Source of the DNA: Plantago elongata
Taxonomy: Eukaryota > Streptophyta > Magnoliopsida > Lamiales > Plantaginaceae
Assembly: GCA_036897095.1 (NCBI GenBank)
Contig: JAYMSP010000058.1
Coordinates: forward strand, 1-64,000
DNA: 64,000 bases
Direction of reading: 5' to 3'
Both the position numbers and the translations under genes were made by a program. The notes beneath the pieces were generated by a model that was given only the letters and a program-made list of their open reading frames with translations, was not told where the DNA came from and searched no databases. Shown here piece after piece: positions 34,598-46,567 of the stretch. Each line of letters starts with the position of its first letter. Positions within the stretch are counted from its first letter, which is position 1.

Positions 34598-36511
34598 TTA
34601 ATCGCGAATTCCAAGTTCAACCTCGAGCTCATCATCTTGTTCAAAGAGCTTCAGAAGACGTGCATGTTGCTCAGCTCTTTTCTTTTTCTGCCATAGCTTA
34701 TATAGGAAAATGCCAAAGCCTACGGCTGCTGCAAGGCCAGCCAACAATATAAGGATTTCTAACCCGGTGAGACCAGACGACTTCTTGTTAGCAGTCTTAT
34801 GATCATTGGATGATGAGTCTGCTGCTGATCCTGTAGAGGAGAAGAATAATAGTAGTAAGTTTCCTATCAAGGTAAATAAAATAATAAGTTCTTCCAACTT
34901 CTCATCTAGATCCATCCTATCATGAGACACCGTCTGAAATGAAACTTCTCATCTAGATCCATCCTATCATGAGACACTGTCTGAAATGACTAACTGTAGA
35001 CGATGTAAAAGAAAGTTGAATTTTAATATCACAAAAGCTTGAGTACTGCCTTGTATCCCATTAAAGGAAAACCACAGAAGGGAACAAATAAAGAAATAAA
35101 ATAAAATAAAACAAATGAAGAAGAAGAAAAAAGGATGAGAAGAGCCTTTATCTATTAAGAGTACACCAAATAAGCTCATAGAGACTAAGTATACACGGAT
35201 TACAAGATTGTACAGACTCAATTCTTATGAAGGCAATCAGACATTCTTTGGTTACCAAACCGAAGTTAGACTTGTTCGAGCTTGTAAAGCTGCATAGACC
35301 GGGGAGTAGAAGCAGTGACTCACTGAGCCCTAAAATCGATGCAAGTGATAAACAAACAGTTAAACAGATAAAAATATGTCCAGTAACATGCAGGGTCCGT
35401 TTCAACTCTTTTTCACATCCTGCCGGACAACTCTCAAGGGATCAAGACTGGGACTTGCAAAATCAGAAAGGAAACAGATTGTCTTTGGTAAGAGGCTCTA
35501 TTGTCATCATAAAGGTAATTTTATAGAAGTTGGTGTTATGAAGTTAGAATTTCACCCCATACGATAGCCATAAGTCCATAACATAACACCCAAATAAGTC
35601 AAGCTGGTCCGGGTTTCAGAAGAAAATTCCAGGTATGTTGCATCAGAAATACAGATGCTCACAGCAATGCTGTACCAGTATCTATAATACTGACACTCTA
35701 TAGTTTACACTCTGCACCATATGTATTGATTGACAAACAAATTTAGACATCTGGCCAAAAGCAGGAAATGATATACAAACAACATTACACGTGCTGTTAG
35801 ACCATCATCTGGTAATACACGTTGAACGAGCGCCTATAGTCAAGATATGATCTGAAGGAATGCATCTTAATGTTCAAGAGAAAGAAAAACAAACCAAACT
35901 AAAACACCATTGAGGCCACTTCCAGCCATGTATTAAATGTTCGACTGAGATATGATTCCATCAATAGTACACCAATTCAAGTATGCCAAGATATTTTGAA
36001 AGAATATGTGTAGAATTGGCTCACAACAATCTGCCTAAACTTCATATTTATTTACGTATGATCCGAAATTAACAAAAACTAGAATCTCCGCCTTAACATT
36101 TATGTATGATCCAAAATCAACCAGAATTAGAATCAGACCAAAGGGTCACATCACATCACAGTAAGAAACAAATCACCAGCTCAACAAAATCAACGCATTA
36201 TAACAAAAACTAATCAATACAGAGTCAATATACCCTTCACCACCTCAAGAACAAAAAGGGCTAAAAGAATATATGCCAAACTTCGATAGCTCAATAAACA
36301 CAATATTCCAGAAAAAAAAAGAATCTTGAAAACTCCAATACAATTATACAATCAAAGCAGTCAATCACATAATTGAACAGCAAAGCAAGATGAGCTGATA
36401 AAAAAGGAGCAGATCAAGAAAATAAGTCAGACCTGGAATGAGCAGAAAAGCCAAGGAGGAAAAAAAGCATAAGAATAATCGGCGAGAGCTGAAACTGTTG
36501 AATTCAGCCAT
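34598..36511 (-). CDS. Small secreted-type/one-pass membrane protein
   Basis: Two exons, 36433-36511 and 34598-34830, join in frame to 103 residues across a 1602-bp intron. A signal peptide is clear (residues about 10-26, RLFLCFFSSLAFLLIPG). A short Ser/Lys/Asn-rich stretch follows. A membrane helix spans about 48-67 (LEILILLAGLAAAVGFGIFL), then a basic KLWQKKKRAEQHARLLK and an acidic tail ending DDELEVELGIRD. The layout predicts a type I protein with a short lumenal part and a cytosolic tail. Such small plant proteins are common and uncharacterised; I know no function. Its start lies 110 bp or more inside a typical pyrimidine-rich leader. Confidence 0.8.
34896..34989. repeat. 47-bp tandem duplication at intron edge
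   Basis: A 47-bp unit starting aacttctcatctagatccat is present twice in a row (34896-34942 and 34943-34989) with a single base difference. It lies inside the long intron of the membrane-protein gene, about 66 bp upstream of the acceptor. Confidence 0.9.
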
Positions 36512-36519
36512 CTTTCTTT

Positions 36520-38600
36520 CTTTCCTTGTCCTTTGATGACGAAGATCTCTTGTCTTGTCTTGTCTTCTTGGAGTGTTTATAATAGCCTGAATGGAAGAAG
36601 AAGAAGAATTTGCAGGATATGGGTTTTTGGGTCAATTTGATAAATTCGTCGTCTATTAGTGCGACTTCAGTCAGACAAACTAGTCAATCACTTGGTAAAA
36701 AAGTTTAGCGACTAACCGGTAAACTGCATAAAGCCCCTTCGAATTATTAAAAATTACTAATATTGAAGGGTGTTGGGTCAATCCCTTTAAAAAGTTGGCA
36801 TAATTTCTCTACCACACACAAGTGCACTATGTGTGATGTGTATGGAAGGTCGATTCTACAAGTTTCGTGCAAGTTTATGATAATTGAAGGGGTTAATTTT
36901 GTAAGATGCTCGATAGTTAATACAAACATCATTAGAAAAACTTGTTTTGCTTATTGAATTAAATCGGATCAGATTTACTGATTTCTATATTTTTATGTAT
37001 TTTGAATAAGTTTGATTAAACTCGGACTACCTTAACCTCGTTTGATTTTGAAAAATTAACCCATTCTCTTCACAAGCTAATAATTAAGATATTAGACATG
37101 CACTCAATTTTCTTGAAGCACCATTTAATGTGCATGTAGGGTGGGCAGTCACAAATTATATGAATTTAGGTTATGTTTCAATTTAATTAAATTCAGTTCA
37201 ATTGTTCGGTGTAGTTATAATTTATATTTTATTTCAGTTTAGTTTAATTTAGTTAAATTCAGTTATTTATAATCTTAATTTAAAAGAACGAAGTCTTAAT
37301 TCCATATTATTTCAAAATGTGGGTGGAAGATGAGTTTTCACTTTTAAGTATCCATTTTAATAAGTTAGCCCAAACCATAAGTCGTAAGTTGAACACATAA
37401 TGTAAGGCTCAAAGCCCAACACCCTTTAAATTTATATATTGGGCTGACCGGTTGAGTATAGGAACGTAGATCGTGAGTAGATGGCCGAATTATTAACCCG
37501 CCTAATTGAATTAAAGCAGAATTAACATGCCTAATTGCATTTAATTAACAAGCCAAATTATAGATGTGGTGTTAGAAAAATCAGAAAATGCATCAAAGTC
37601 AACATGATGGCATTTGATGTCAGGCAAGTCACCCTCTAAAGTTAGAAATTATATAATGACCCCTGCATTAAAGCTAATGAACTACGAGTCTATGACCATG
37701 AACTCTATTGGAAGGGAGTAATTTAGGTAAATTCAAAACGGATAAAAAATATATAATTTGACCAATAACCCTATTTGGTTGCAACACAAATATGACAATT
37801 TTAGTGAATTTTTAAGGATAGTGTTTAGTTTTTACTATACGCATAATTGATTAGTTTGAAAATATTTACTACCTTATCTTTTACGTTCTTCATATAATTG
37901 TCGTTATATTCGTATCTATATTAGGATCATTATCTTGATCTACATTCGGATAGTAATTTGGATCCATCATAAACGTACCAATGACTTGTACAGGTCTTTT
38001 TTTTATTTTGATGGTTGGAAAATGTAATTTAGAATACACAAAATTAACAAAGGTTAACATTGCTGAATTTTAATGGTGGTAAAACCTGGAGTCTATTGTA
38101 TTTTTAAAAAAAAAAATTAGTTATGTGATGGTGTTATTATGTTTATCTATAAAAGATGATATGGTAATGGGTTATTATGATGCTATATTTGTTTTGAAGT
38201 GTCAACCAGCTCAAATTTTGTAAAATAATAGTTCATATTATTTTATAGTATAATTTTTTAACCGACAAGATACGATTCTGATCATAATAGAGATATTGAA
38301 CTTATTCGTTATATTTTAAAGTATTTATTGATTACTAGTGAATTATTACATTTAGTTTGAGGAATTTCATAAATAATATGTTTAAAGCGAATGATGCATG
38401 ATTTTCTTACATCATATCGTAAATCATAATAAAGTGTTATATATAATCAAACTTTAAAAATATTATATTTAAATGTTAGAAAATATTACAATTACGAGCA
38501 TGATTTCAACTATATAAAAACCCAAATCGATAAAAATAGTGTACTTTTTGATAATTTGAAGTAATTATCGATATTGTTCGTAATGACAACAAATATCACA
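36520..38600. other. Intergenic, AT-rich
   Basis: No supported gene. It separates the divergent promoters of the membrane-protein gene and the eEF1B-gamma gene. Short open frames near 36750-36960 are mirror images of each other in AT-rich DNA and are not convincing. Confidence 0.55.
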
Positions 38601-38604
38601 AAAT

Positions 38605-38620
38605 GGGGGGGGGGGGGGGG
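38605..38620 (+). repeat. Run of 16 G residues upstream of eEF1B-gamma
   Basis: An uninterrupted G16 tract in otherwise AT-rich DNA, about 75 bp upstream of the TATA-like sequence. It could form a G-quadruplex on the coding strand. Homopolymer length is error-prone in sequencing. Confidence 0.8.
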
Positions 38621-38675
38621 AACACAAAATAGAGGGGTAAAATGAGAATGAACGTAATTCGGGACAGGTCATCAA

Positions 38676-38725
38676 ACTATATATACCCACAAAACCCTAA
38701 TTCTCGTCTCTCCTCTCACTTCTAC
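38676..38725 (+). promoter_or_regulatory. eEF1B-gamma core promoter: TATA, telo-box, pyrimidine start
   Basis: actatatata (about 38677-38686) is a TATA box. aaaccctaa at 38692-38700 is a plant telo-box, a known element of translation-factor and ribosomal-protein promoters. A pyrimidine tract (ttctcgtctctcctctcac) follows and could mark the transcription start. The first exon then ends at a donor near 38760 (gatcag|gttagt). Confidence 0.6.
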
Positions 38726-38879
38726 ATCGTAACTGCAGCTACGCCACTCCGATTCGATCAGGTTAGTTTCATTCATTTTGTTAATATTCATAGTTTGATT
38801 GATTGTTCTTTTCCGATGTTTTGATTCTCGCGGTTTAATTGTATACAGAATTTGATTCCCGACGATTTGATCTGATCCG

Positions 38880-41849
38880 ATGGCACTGGTGAGTTTTTCA
38901 AAATCTTATTGTGAACCAGATCTGATTTTTATGACAGATTGATTACAAAGTTGCAATCTTGAACATTGTTGTGATATCGATATTATTTCAAAGTGTTATG
39001 CAATTAGTAAACTTCAAAATTAGCTCGCTATCTGTGTAATTTGGTTTTAAATTTAATGTTTCTGTAATTTGATTTTAAAATTAAGGTTTTTGTGATTACC
39101 AGTCACCAATTTTAGCTCGATTAGTCGGTTTGAGCTCAATCAGTAGTGCTTTTGTTTAGTAGAATCTTAGTACTTTGATTAGATTTACACACTGTTGTAT
39201 GTGTAGGTGAGTGCGATCACTGCTTAACCTATATTCTCACAGAAAACAAAGCAAAAAATAAAGAAATGAAAAATATAGCTTGGGTTCCTTTTGCATTTTT
39301 ATTTTTGGAGTTGAATATTGTGTAATATAGGATTCTAATTTGTGGAAATTGAATATGTTTACATTGTTGTAAATCCCGCATATTTATGTATCTGCTAAAA
39401 TCATAGGCACAATAGTCGATCGTTTTTAAAGTCCTCTTCTGTTATTTAATCACCTTGATTTTGAACATGCAGGTGTTGCATACCACTCCTGGTAACAAAA
39501 ATGCTTTTAAGGCGCTTGTTGCTGCAGAGTATTGCGGTGTGAGAGTTGAGGAGACGAAGGATTTTCAGATGGGTGTGACTAACAAGTCTCCCGAATTCAT
39601 TAAGATGAATCCTCTTGGAAAGGTATATAAATATAAACGACATTTAAAATTTTGTTTACTATTTATGCAACATTTAAAAGTTTGCTTTACTATTTATGCA
39701 AGATCCATACTTTACCTAATATGCTGTTGGTGTAGATTCCTGTGCTCCAAACTCCCGATGGCCCCGTATTTGAAAGCAATGCTATTGCACGCTATGGTGA
39801 GTAGTGAGGCTGAGTACTTGGAGTCTGTTTTTGTTTTCTTGGTGGTGTATATTCATTTGTCCTGACCTTTTCTTGCTTCTGTGCAGTTGTTCGTTCTAAG
39901 CCTGATAACTCCCTGTATGGCTCTTCATTGATTGATTATGTAAGACACTGATTTTATTTTCTCTAGATGGAGCATTACAAATTTTCGTTGTGTGAATTCA
40001 GTCTTCACAAGCTCTTTTTCCACCCTGTTTTGTTTTTTTTTCCAGTACATGAAATAACAATTGCCTGTTTACTCTATTTACAGGCCCATGTCGAGCAATG
40101 GATGGATTTTGCTGCTACTGAAATTGATGCAGGTATTGCAGGTTGGCTGTATCCTCGACTTGGCTACCGCTTGTATCTTCCTCCGGTACGTATCTGTTGT
40201 GATCACTCATCAACATTAGTTTTTGATGTATATTTATCAAGCTATTTAACTAGACCAACTTTGTTACATCGAATGGGTGCAAACTTCATTTATGTGACAT
40301 GGTAAAAAGTTTCATTGACCTGAAACTGTAAGCCACTGATCATGTCTACATTCCAGCTTCGAGTTTATGTTGCACTTGCACATATAGTTGAAATAGTTCT
40401 TAATATAGATTTTCATGTATATATACTTCTTTTAGTTCAGCAGTTCAGAATACTATGTATGTATTAACAAAAAAACTAGTCCTGGTTTATATTGCATATA
40501 TACCTGCATTTAGGAAACTGTGTATCTATTGAGAACATTGCTTTGGTTGCCTGTACATCTGTTCAATTTAAGAAGCAGTAAAAATAGACGAACTTTTGTG
40601 ACGGACCGTCTCTCGGAGAGACCAATTCAACATTATATAACACATGGTTGAATTAGGAATTAAACATTTTATGTCTACAAATGTCAGCAATTCATTTATT
40701 TTTTCATGTAACTGGTCTAGCTAAACATTCACCATTTCTTATGAACTCATCATTATAGTTTTTCTTACACAGGCAGAGGAAGCTTCTATTGCCGCACTAA
40801 AGAGAGCTTTGGATGCTTTGAACACCCATCTTGCCTCCAACACCTACTTGGTTGGACATGGTGTTACACTTGCTGACATTGTTACCATATGCAATCTTAC
40901 TCATGGCTTTAAGTATGTCATGACCAAGAGTTTCACCTCGGCATTCCCCCACGTTGAAAGATACTTCTGGACTTTGGTCAACCAGCCAAATTTCAAGAAG
41001 ATTCTGGGTGAGATTCAACAGGCTACTGCTGTCCCACCCGTAGCATCAAAGAAACCTGAAGCACCTGCCAAAGCTCAGAAGCCAAAGGAACAGCCAAAGA
41101 AGGAGGTTAAGAAGGAAGAAGTGAAGGCAAAGGAAGTAGTGGAGGAAGAAGAAGCGCCAAAGCCCAAACCGAAAAATCCTTTGGATCTTCTGCCCCCGAG
41201 TAAGATGATACTCGATGATTGGAAGAGGCTTTACTCCAACACCAAAACCAACTTCCGTGAGGTTGCCGTTAAAGGTATTTACTACCAGCCAACAAAACTA
41301 ACACTTGGTACTCTCATGATAATAGATTATGCACCTATCTGACTGTCCAATAGTTATGCATATATTTCCAGCTATTATTGGGATCTATCTTGATAGGGTC
41401 AAATACCATTGATTTTTTTCTGTTTCATAAATTGTAAAATCACCTGACAACTGGGTGTTATATTTGCAGGATTCTGGGACATGTTTGATCCCGAGGGTTA
41501 TTCACTTTGGTTCTGTGATTACAAGTACCAAGATGAAAACCAAGTGTCATTTGTAACTTTGAACAAGGTTGGTGGATTTCTCCAAAGAATGGACTTGGCC
41601 CGCAAGTATGCTTTTGGAAAGATGTTGATTGTTGGCTCCACACCTCCATTCAAGGTAAAGGGATTGTGGCTGTTCCGGGGAACTGAAATTCCCAAGTTTG
41701 TGATGGATGAGTGTTACGACATGGAATTGTACGAGTGGACTAAGGTTGATATTAACGATGAAGCTCAAAAGGAACGTGCTAGTCAGATGATTGAAGATGC
41801 CGAGCCATTTGAGGGCGAGGCTCTGCTAGATGCCAAGTGCTTCAAGTGA
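38880..41849 (+). CDS. Translation elongation factor 1B gamma (eEF1B-gamma)
   Basis: Seven coding exons (38880-38888, 39473-39622, 39736-39796, 39887-39939, 40084-40185, 40773-41274, 41470-41849) total 418 residues, the usual plant length; the first codes only MAL. The protein is the scaffold subunit of the eEF1B complex, which recharges eEF1A with GTP. A GST-like N-domain (about 1-80; KIPVLQTPDGPVFESNAIAR) and GST C-domain (about 90-208) are followed by a Lys/Glu/Pro linker (about 209-258, KEQPKKEVKKEEVKAKEVVE). The conserved EF1G domain runs from about 258 to the end (FWDMFDPEGYSLWFCDYKYQ, ending DAKCFK). Telo-box, TATA and pyrimidine-rich start upstream fit a housekeeping translation gene. 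A partial second copy lies 666 bp downstream. Confidence 0.97.
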
Positions 41850-42514
41850 AATGCTTAATCTGCATTTGATATTTATCCGTAGCTTTAAGTTGTAGCCGGA
41901 TTTAATTTTTGTCCAGACTGATTTGCTTTCTGTTTTTTGATACCATCAGAATTTACTTTGAAGTTCTGTTTGTTTTGTACTTTGGGTTTTGCTTCCCCTT
42001 TTGTGCTGGAATCCCAGTATATCAATGGTGGCATGGTACCTTGATAGTAATATTAATACTTGTGTACTCATTTATGTTTCCTTTTATTTATTCTCTGTGA
42101 AAGACCTCGTGGACTCTGATTTAGATTTGCTGCATTTGCACCATTTTATCTTTTGCATCTGCAAAATGTGCATTGATGTCGGTAGTTGACATTGTAGCAC
42201 CTTTGTTTGTAGGTTATTAATTGTTAGTCTGATGCCTTCTCCGTCTGAGATAACGTGCATATCTAGCTTGAAAAAATTATACCAATGGAAAGAATGGTAT
42301 ATTAAATGGTGTAGAAGGATCTACACCCGCTAGTAGGTACATATGACACATTTTAGTGTCAACCAAACACGTGAAATTGTTTCGGAATATAATAACATTC
42401 ATTCTTTCCGCTAGAAACTTAATAAATAAATCTCAGCAATCCAGTTGCACCTATATCTTTTTAAGATGAGAATTGAACTTACGTTGTGGAACTCATCAAA
42501 CACTCCCTACGCAG
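41850..42514. other. eEF1B-gamma 3' UTR and spacer to the partial copy
   Basis: The first 300 bases are probably 3' UTR. The rest is AT-rich. I find none of the five upstream exons of the gene here, so the downstream copy lacks the GST N-domain. Confidence 0.6.
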
Positions 42515-43281
42515 GCAGAGGAAGCAGCTATTGCCTCACTTAAACGTGCTCTGGAAGCTTTGAACACCTACTTGGTTGGACATGGCATTACACTAGCTGA
42601 CATTGTTAAAGTATGCAACCTCAGTCAGGGATTTAAGCATGTCATAACAAAGACTCAAAGAGTTTCACCTCAGCTTTTCCGCATGTGGAGAGACACTTCT
42701 GGACTTTGGTCAATCACCCAAATTTCAACAAGATCATTGGTGAGTTTAAGCAGTGTGAATCTGTCAAACCTATTCTATCGAACAAAGCTATAGCACCTGC
42801 CGAAACTCAGAAGCCAATGGAGCAGCCAAAGAAAGAGGTTGAGAAGGAAGAAGTGAAACCAAAGGAAGTAGTAGAGGAAGAAGCACCAAAACCCAAAGCA
42901 AAGAATCCATTGGATCTTCTTCCTCGGAGTAAGATGATTCGTGATGATTGGAAGAGGCTCTGCTCCAACGAGTAAACAACATAAAACACCCCTCAATTAT
43001 CAGTTGCAATCGTGAAATCCCCAATTATCAAAAAATTGCACCAAATCCCCCCAATTTATACTAAACTGAGCATGAAATCCCACAGCCGTCAAAGATAACA
43101 CTGCGTTTCATGCATGTGACTTTACTAAGAGTTGTTTAGTGTTTCTTATTGTAAAATGTCTAAAATGACCCATTGTAACTTGGAACAAGCTTTCTATTTT
43201 TCACTTCTGACTTATTCTTCTTTCATTTTTTTTTTTTTACCTTTGATAAATTTGTTTTGATTTCTTAGAACCGACAGGTAT

Positions 43282-44410
43282 TGTAATGGTCAAAATTCGC
43301 TCTTCCAGCAAGACTAGCAAATTAGTCCATCAAGGTCCTGACCCAATTCATAATCTTCAAATGAGTCCATCTCAACCTCACACACGGGTCGGACCTCCAT
43401 ACCTCCTAGCGGATAGACACACTAGCCAACGCGCTTGGTGGATCTGACGTACATGCGAGCCAACACGCTTGGCGAGTCTGACGGACGTGCGAGCCAACGC
43501 GCTTGGTGGGTCTGACGGACTTGCGAGCCAACATGATTGGTGAGTCTGACGGACGTGCAAGCCAACACTCTTGGCGAGCCTGACGGACGTGCGAGCCAAC
43601 ACGCTTGGCGAGCCTGACATACATGTGAGCCAACACGCTTGGCGAGTCTGACATACTTACGAGCCAACACGCTTGGTGAGCCTGAAATACATGCGAGCTA
43701 ACACGATTAGCGAGTCTGATATACACCAATCTACCGAAAACGAATTCAACCGACTTGAGATTCATCAAACCTAATTCGCAAGGCCAACCATGTTAGCCTA
43801 ACGGACTGACTGACCCACGTCGCATGACCAACTCAGTCAGTCAGTAAGCAACCGACTAGACTGAGTTAGCCCACGTAACGACTCCAGATCCGAAAGATAG
43901 GAGAGGTGGGTACGGACTATAACGGTTGGATGGTCTATATAGGAAGGAAGGCGGAAGAAGGAAGGCATCTCATTCCAGCTACGAAAAACCCTAGCAATCA
44001 ATTGATCTCCTCTCACTCAACCCTCAGTACTCTATCAGTCAGTCAGACGACCAAGCTCTCAGGTTGTCAGTCAGACGATTAAGCTTCACCTTCCGCCATC
44101 CTACCTCGCTTATCAACGATCATTAGCTAGCTCCCCTTCACGCGATCAGCTAGCACACTGTCGGTAACCATTCCATATTCGCTGAACCGTCAACAGGATA
44201 AGTCGACCTCCATCGTCTCCATCTCTCTCATCGTCAATTTATTTATCCTCTATTTCGTTACTGACTTGAGCGTCGGAGTCCTACGGTCAGCACCACACCG
44301 GTGTCACCTTGGTATCTTACGTCTCTAGGTTTGTAGCTTGTTGCCTTGCAGGTCGTCGGTGCCCCCCAATTCATCAACCTAAATTCGATTGTAGATTCTG
44401 AGCGTCTACA
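43282..44410 (+). mobile_element. Solo LTR of an LTR retrotransposon
   Basis: Starts tgtaatggtcaaaattcgct and ends gattctgagcgtctaca, giving TG...CA borders with tgta/taca terminal inverted repeats. Flanks ggtat (43277-43281) and ggcat (44411-44415) make a 5-bp target duplication with one difference. A TATA-like tctatatagg near 43934 and a following leader-like stretch fit U3-R-U5 order on the plus strand. Length is 1129 bp. No internal region is present, so recombination between LTRs probably removed it. The 34-bp repeats and length suggest a Gypsy-type element, but this is not proven. It is inserted within the MULE-like element and so is younger than it. Confidence 0.8.
43421..43728. repeat. 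Nine 34-bp tandem units in the LTR U3
   Basis: Copies of a unit like gagccaacacgcttggcgag repeat at an exact 34-bp step (unit anchors at 43423, 43457, 43491, 43525, 43559, 43593, 43627, 43661, 43695). Because 34 is not a multiple of three, the repeat leaves all three minus-strand frames open, which explains the overlapping open frames here. It lies upstream of the LTR TATA-like box, where enhancer repeats are typical. Confidence 0.92.
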
Positions 44411-44813
44411 GGCATTAATTTCCATACTCCCAATAAACTCATCATGTCGACTTGTAGTTCCCGATTGATCGTTGCTAGTAATACTACGACTGCAATTTTC
44501 ATTTTGTTCAAATAAAAAAATGTCTCAGAGTATGCATTTTTTTCTTTTAAAATAACAACGGAAGAACAATAATATAAAAATGTGAACAATTAAGAATAAT
44601 AAAACATTTAAGAGTGAGAGAGCAACAACTTTTTATTACCTAGCTTCCGGGACTATCTCAGACGGCTATGATACTTCGACGGTGCAAGGAAAGGGCTGTT
44701 TTTGGCAATTAGAATCAATTGTTGCAACAAAATTAGGTTTCCTTTTCAAAGCAATGAAAGGCCGGTTGTGTTTGGATAAGATTCTTTGAACGAATTTTCA
44801 TAATCTCATATTA

Positions 44814-45266
44814 CTCCCTCCACCCCGATTTGAATGTCTTGTAGGCCCGGACACATATTTTTATGCACAAATTAACTAATGTGGGTTTATTGAAACTGAA
44901 ATAGTGAAGATAAAGGTTGTGGGCCGGGTACAAGATTTAATGCAATTAATTGACCTTATTATTTTAAATGGCAAATGTGACTCAAACCCCAAACCTATTG
45001 GTTGGAACTGAAGCGTCTTAACAACTTAGTTGCACTTCGTTGTCAAGTTAAATTGGTCTCTTTTTTTTACAACGAAGCGCAGATGAGTTGACAAGACGCT
45101 GCCCTTCCAACTAATAGTCATCTTTACCGTTTCAAAAAAAAAAAAGACCCTCTTTTATTATATTATTGAAATGTATGGTACAAAACGGATTAAATATGAA
45201 TATTAAATAATAAATTTGGGACAAACTAAAATAAAATATGGGACATCCAAGATGAGATGGAGAGAG
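44814..45266. mobile_element. Stowaway-like MITE inside the MULE-like element
   Basis: Ends ctccctccacccc and gagatggagagag are inverted repeats of the Stowaway type, flanked by TA on both sides (44812-44813 and 45267-45268). Length 453 bp, no coding capacity. Confidence 0.7.
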
Positions 45267-46406
45267 TATATTAAGGGTATTTCAATTTTTACAAATTTCC
45301 AACTAACTCCGTTAGGTCCACATTAACGGAATGGTAGTGATGGTATATGGCGTTGAGTTTAATATAAATTGGAAGGATTTGGTGTAATTTTAATAATTGA
45401 GGAGATTTTACTCTAGTAACTAACAAATAAGGTGTGTTTTATGATGTTTTACCTATTCGAACACAAAAACCAACTTCCGTGAGGTTGCCGTAAAAGGTAT
45501 ACAATTATTAATCCCTCAATTGACTTTGAAATCTTTATAATTTTCAAAGAGTGTCTGATTTTGTGTATTTGGTCCAGATAGTTCCACGAGTTTTGTTACA
45601 GTATGTAACTCACACTTTGAAAAATTAACCAATCCATTATACCTTATCTGCTATTGCAATGATGCATTATTAGTGGGCATCCTTACGGCCTTACCTTTCT
45701 CTTCTGTTTCTTTTTTCTCTGAATCTGAATAATCTGGCGTGTGACTGTATTTTCCACTCACACTCATGGCTGATATATGTGTAGTATTCTGGGACATGTT
45801 TGATCCTGAGGGTTACTCTCTTTGGTTCTGCGATTACAAATACCAAGACGAGAACACTGTGTCATTTGTAACTCTGAACAAGGTGGGTGGTTTTCTCCAG
45901 AGAATGGACTTGGCATGGAAATGTTCTTTCGGAAAGATGTTAATTATTGGTTCCGAGCCTCCATTTAAGGTGAAGGGATTGTGGCTCTTCCGAGGAACTG
46001 AAATTCCCAAGTTTGTGATGGATGAGTGTTACAATATGGAGTTGTTCGAGTGGACTAAGGTTGATCTCAACGATGAAGCTCAGAAGGAGCGTGTCAGTCA
46101 GATGATTGAAGATGCCGAGCCGTTTGAAGGTGAGGCTCTGCTAGATGCCAAGTGCTTCAAGTGAAAGAGAACCTGCATTGGAGATTCATGTGTAGTTAAA
46201 CAAAACTACTCCAGGGTCAAATTAGTCATCTATTTTAATCTATCGGATTAAAACTTTAATTGTTAAATATAAATAAGAAGTAATGGTTGAGGGTAATAAA
46301 AAACAATAATAGAGTGCGATATAAAGTAAATTGAATGTGATAGAAATTAATATACATGTATCATATGCTAACAAGATAATTGATAATAGTTTCACATCAG
46401 ATTGAG

Positions 46407-46567
46407 GGGGTGTTTGGCTCGATATTTGAATACCCCCATTTGACTCGATGAACAGTGATTTGGCCTAAAATACACTTAAAATACCCCACTCAAATGTCCA
46501 TCCAAACACAATTTTCATCAAAATCCATCCAAATGCCCACTCAAATGTACATCCAAACAGCCACTGA
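46407..46567. mobile_element. hAT-like MITE relic
   Basis: Left end ggggtgtttggctcg and the reverse complement of the right end (agtggctgtttggatg) share TGTTTGG, typical of small hAT-type elements. The flanks gattgagg and gaatgatg are only a weak 8-bp match. Low certainty. Confidence 0.35.

Larger units (their letters stand above)
42972..45452. mobile_element. Long-TIR DNA transposon, MULE-like, non-coding
   Basis: The left end (gtaaacaacataaaacaccc) and the reverse complement of the right end (gtaaaacatcataaaacaca) match and stay alignable for more than 100 bp, including ctcaattat, caccaaatcc and ccaatttata. It sits precisely inside an eEF1B-gamma exon copy, so the insertion borders are defined by host coding sequence. 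Flanks ctccaacga and ctattcga may be a decayed 8-9 bp target duplication, as Mutator-like elements make. No transposase is recognisable. A solo LTR and a Stowaway MITE are inserted in it. Confidence 0.75.
42515..46164 (+). pseudogene. Partial, transposon-split eEF1B-gamma copy
   Basis: Exon 6 of the neighbour is repeated at 42515-42971 and resumes at 45461-45496 (aaccaacttccgtgaggttg); the two parts are separated by a 2.5-kb insertion. The last exon is repeated at 45785-46164 and is still open through DAKCFK. Exons 1-5 are missing. Within exon 6 an 8-base addition (actcaaag, near 42653) shifts the frame after KHVITK. The last exon alone, with an ATG at 45766, could make a 132-residue protein holding only the EF1G domain; there is no evidence that it is made. 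This is a tandem, 5'-truncated duplicate of a host gene. Confidence 0.9.

Noticed and set aside
43378-43768. Three overlapping minus-strand open frames with ARTSVRLAKRVG-type repeats
   Set aside because: They are produced by the 34-bp tandem repeat inside the LTR; a period not divisible by three opens all frames.
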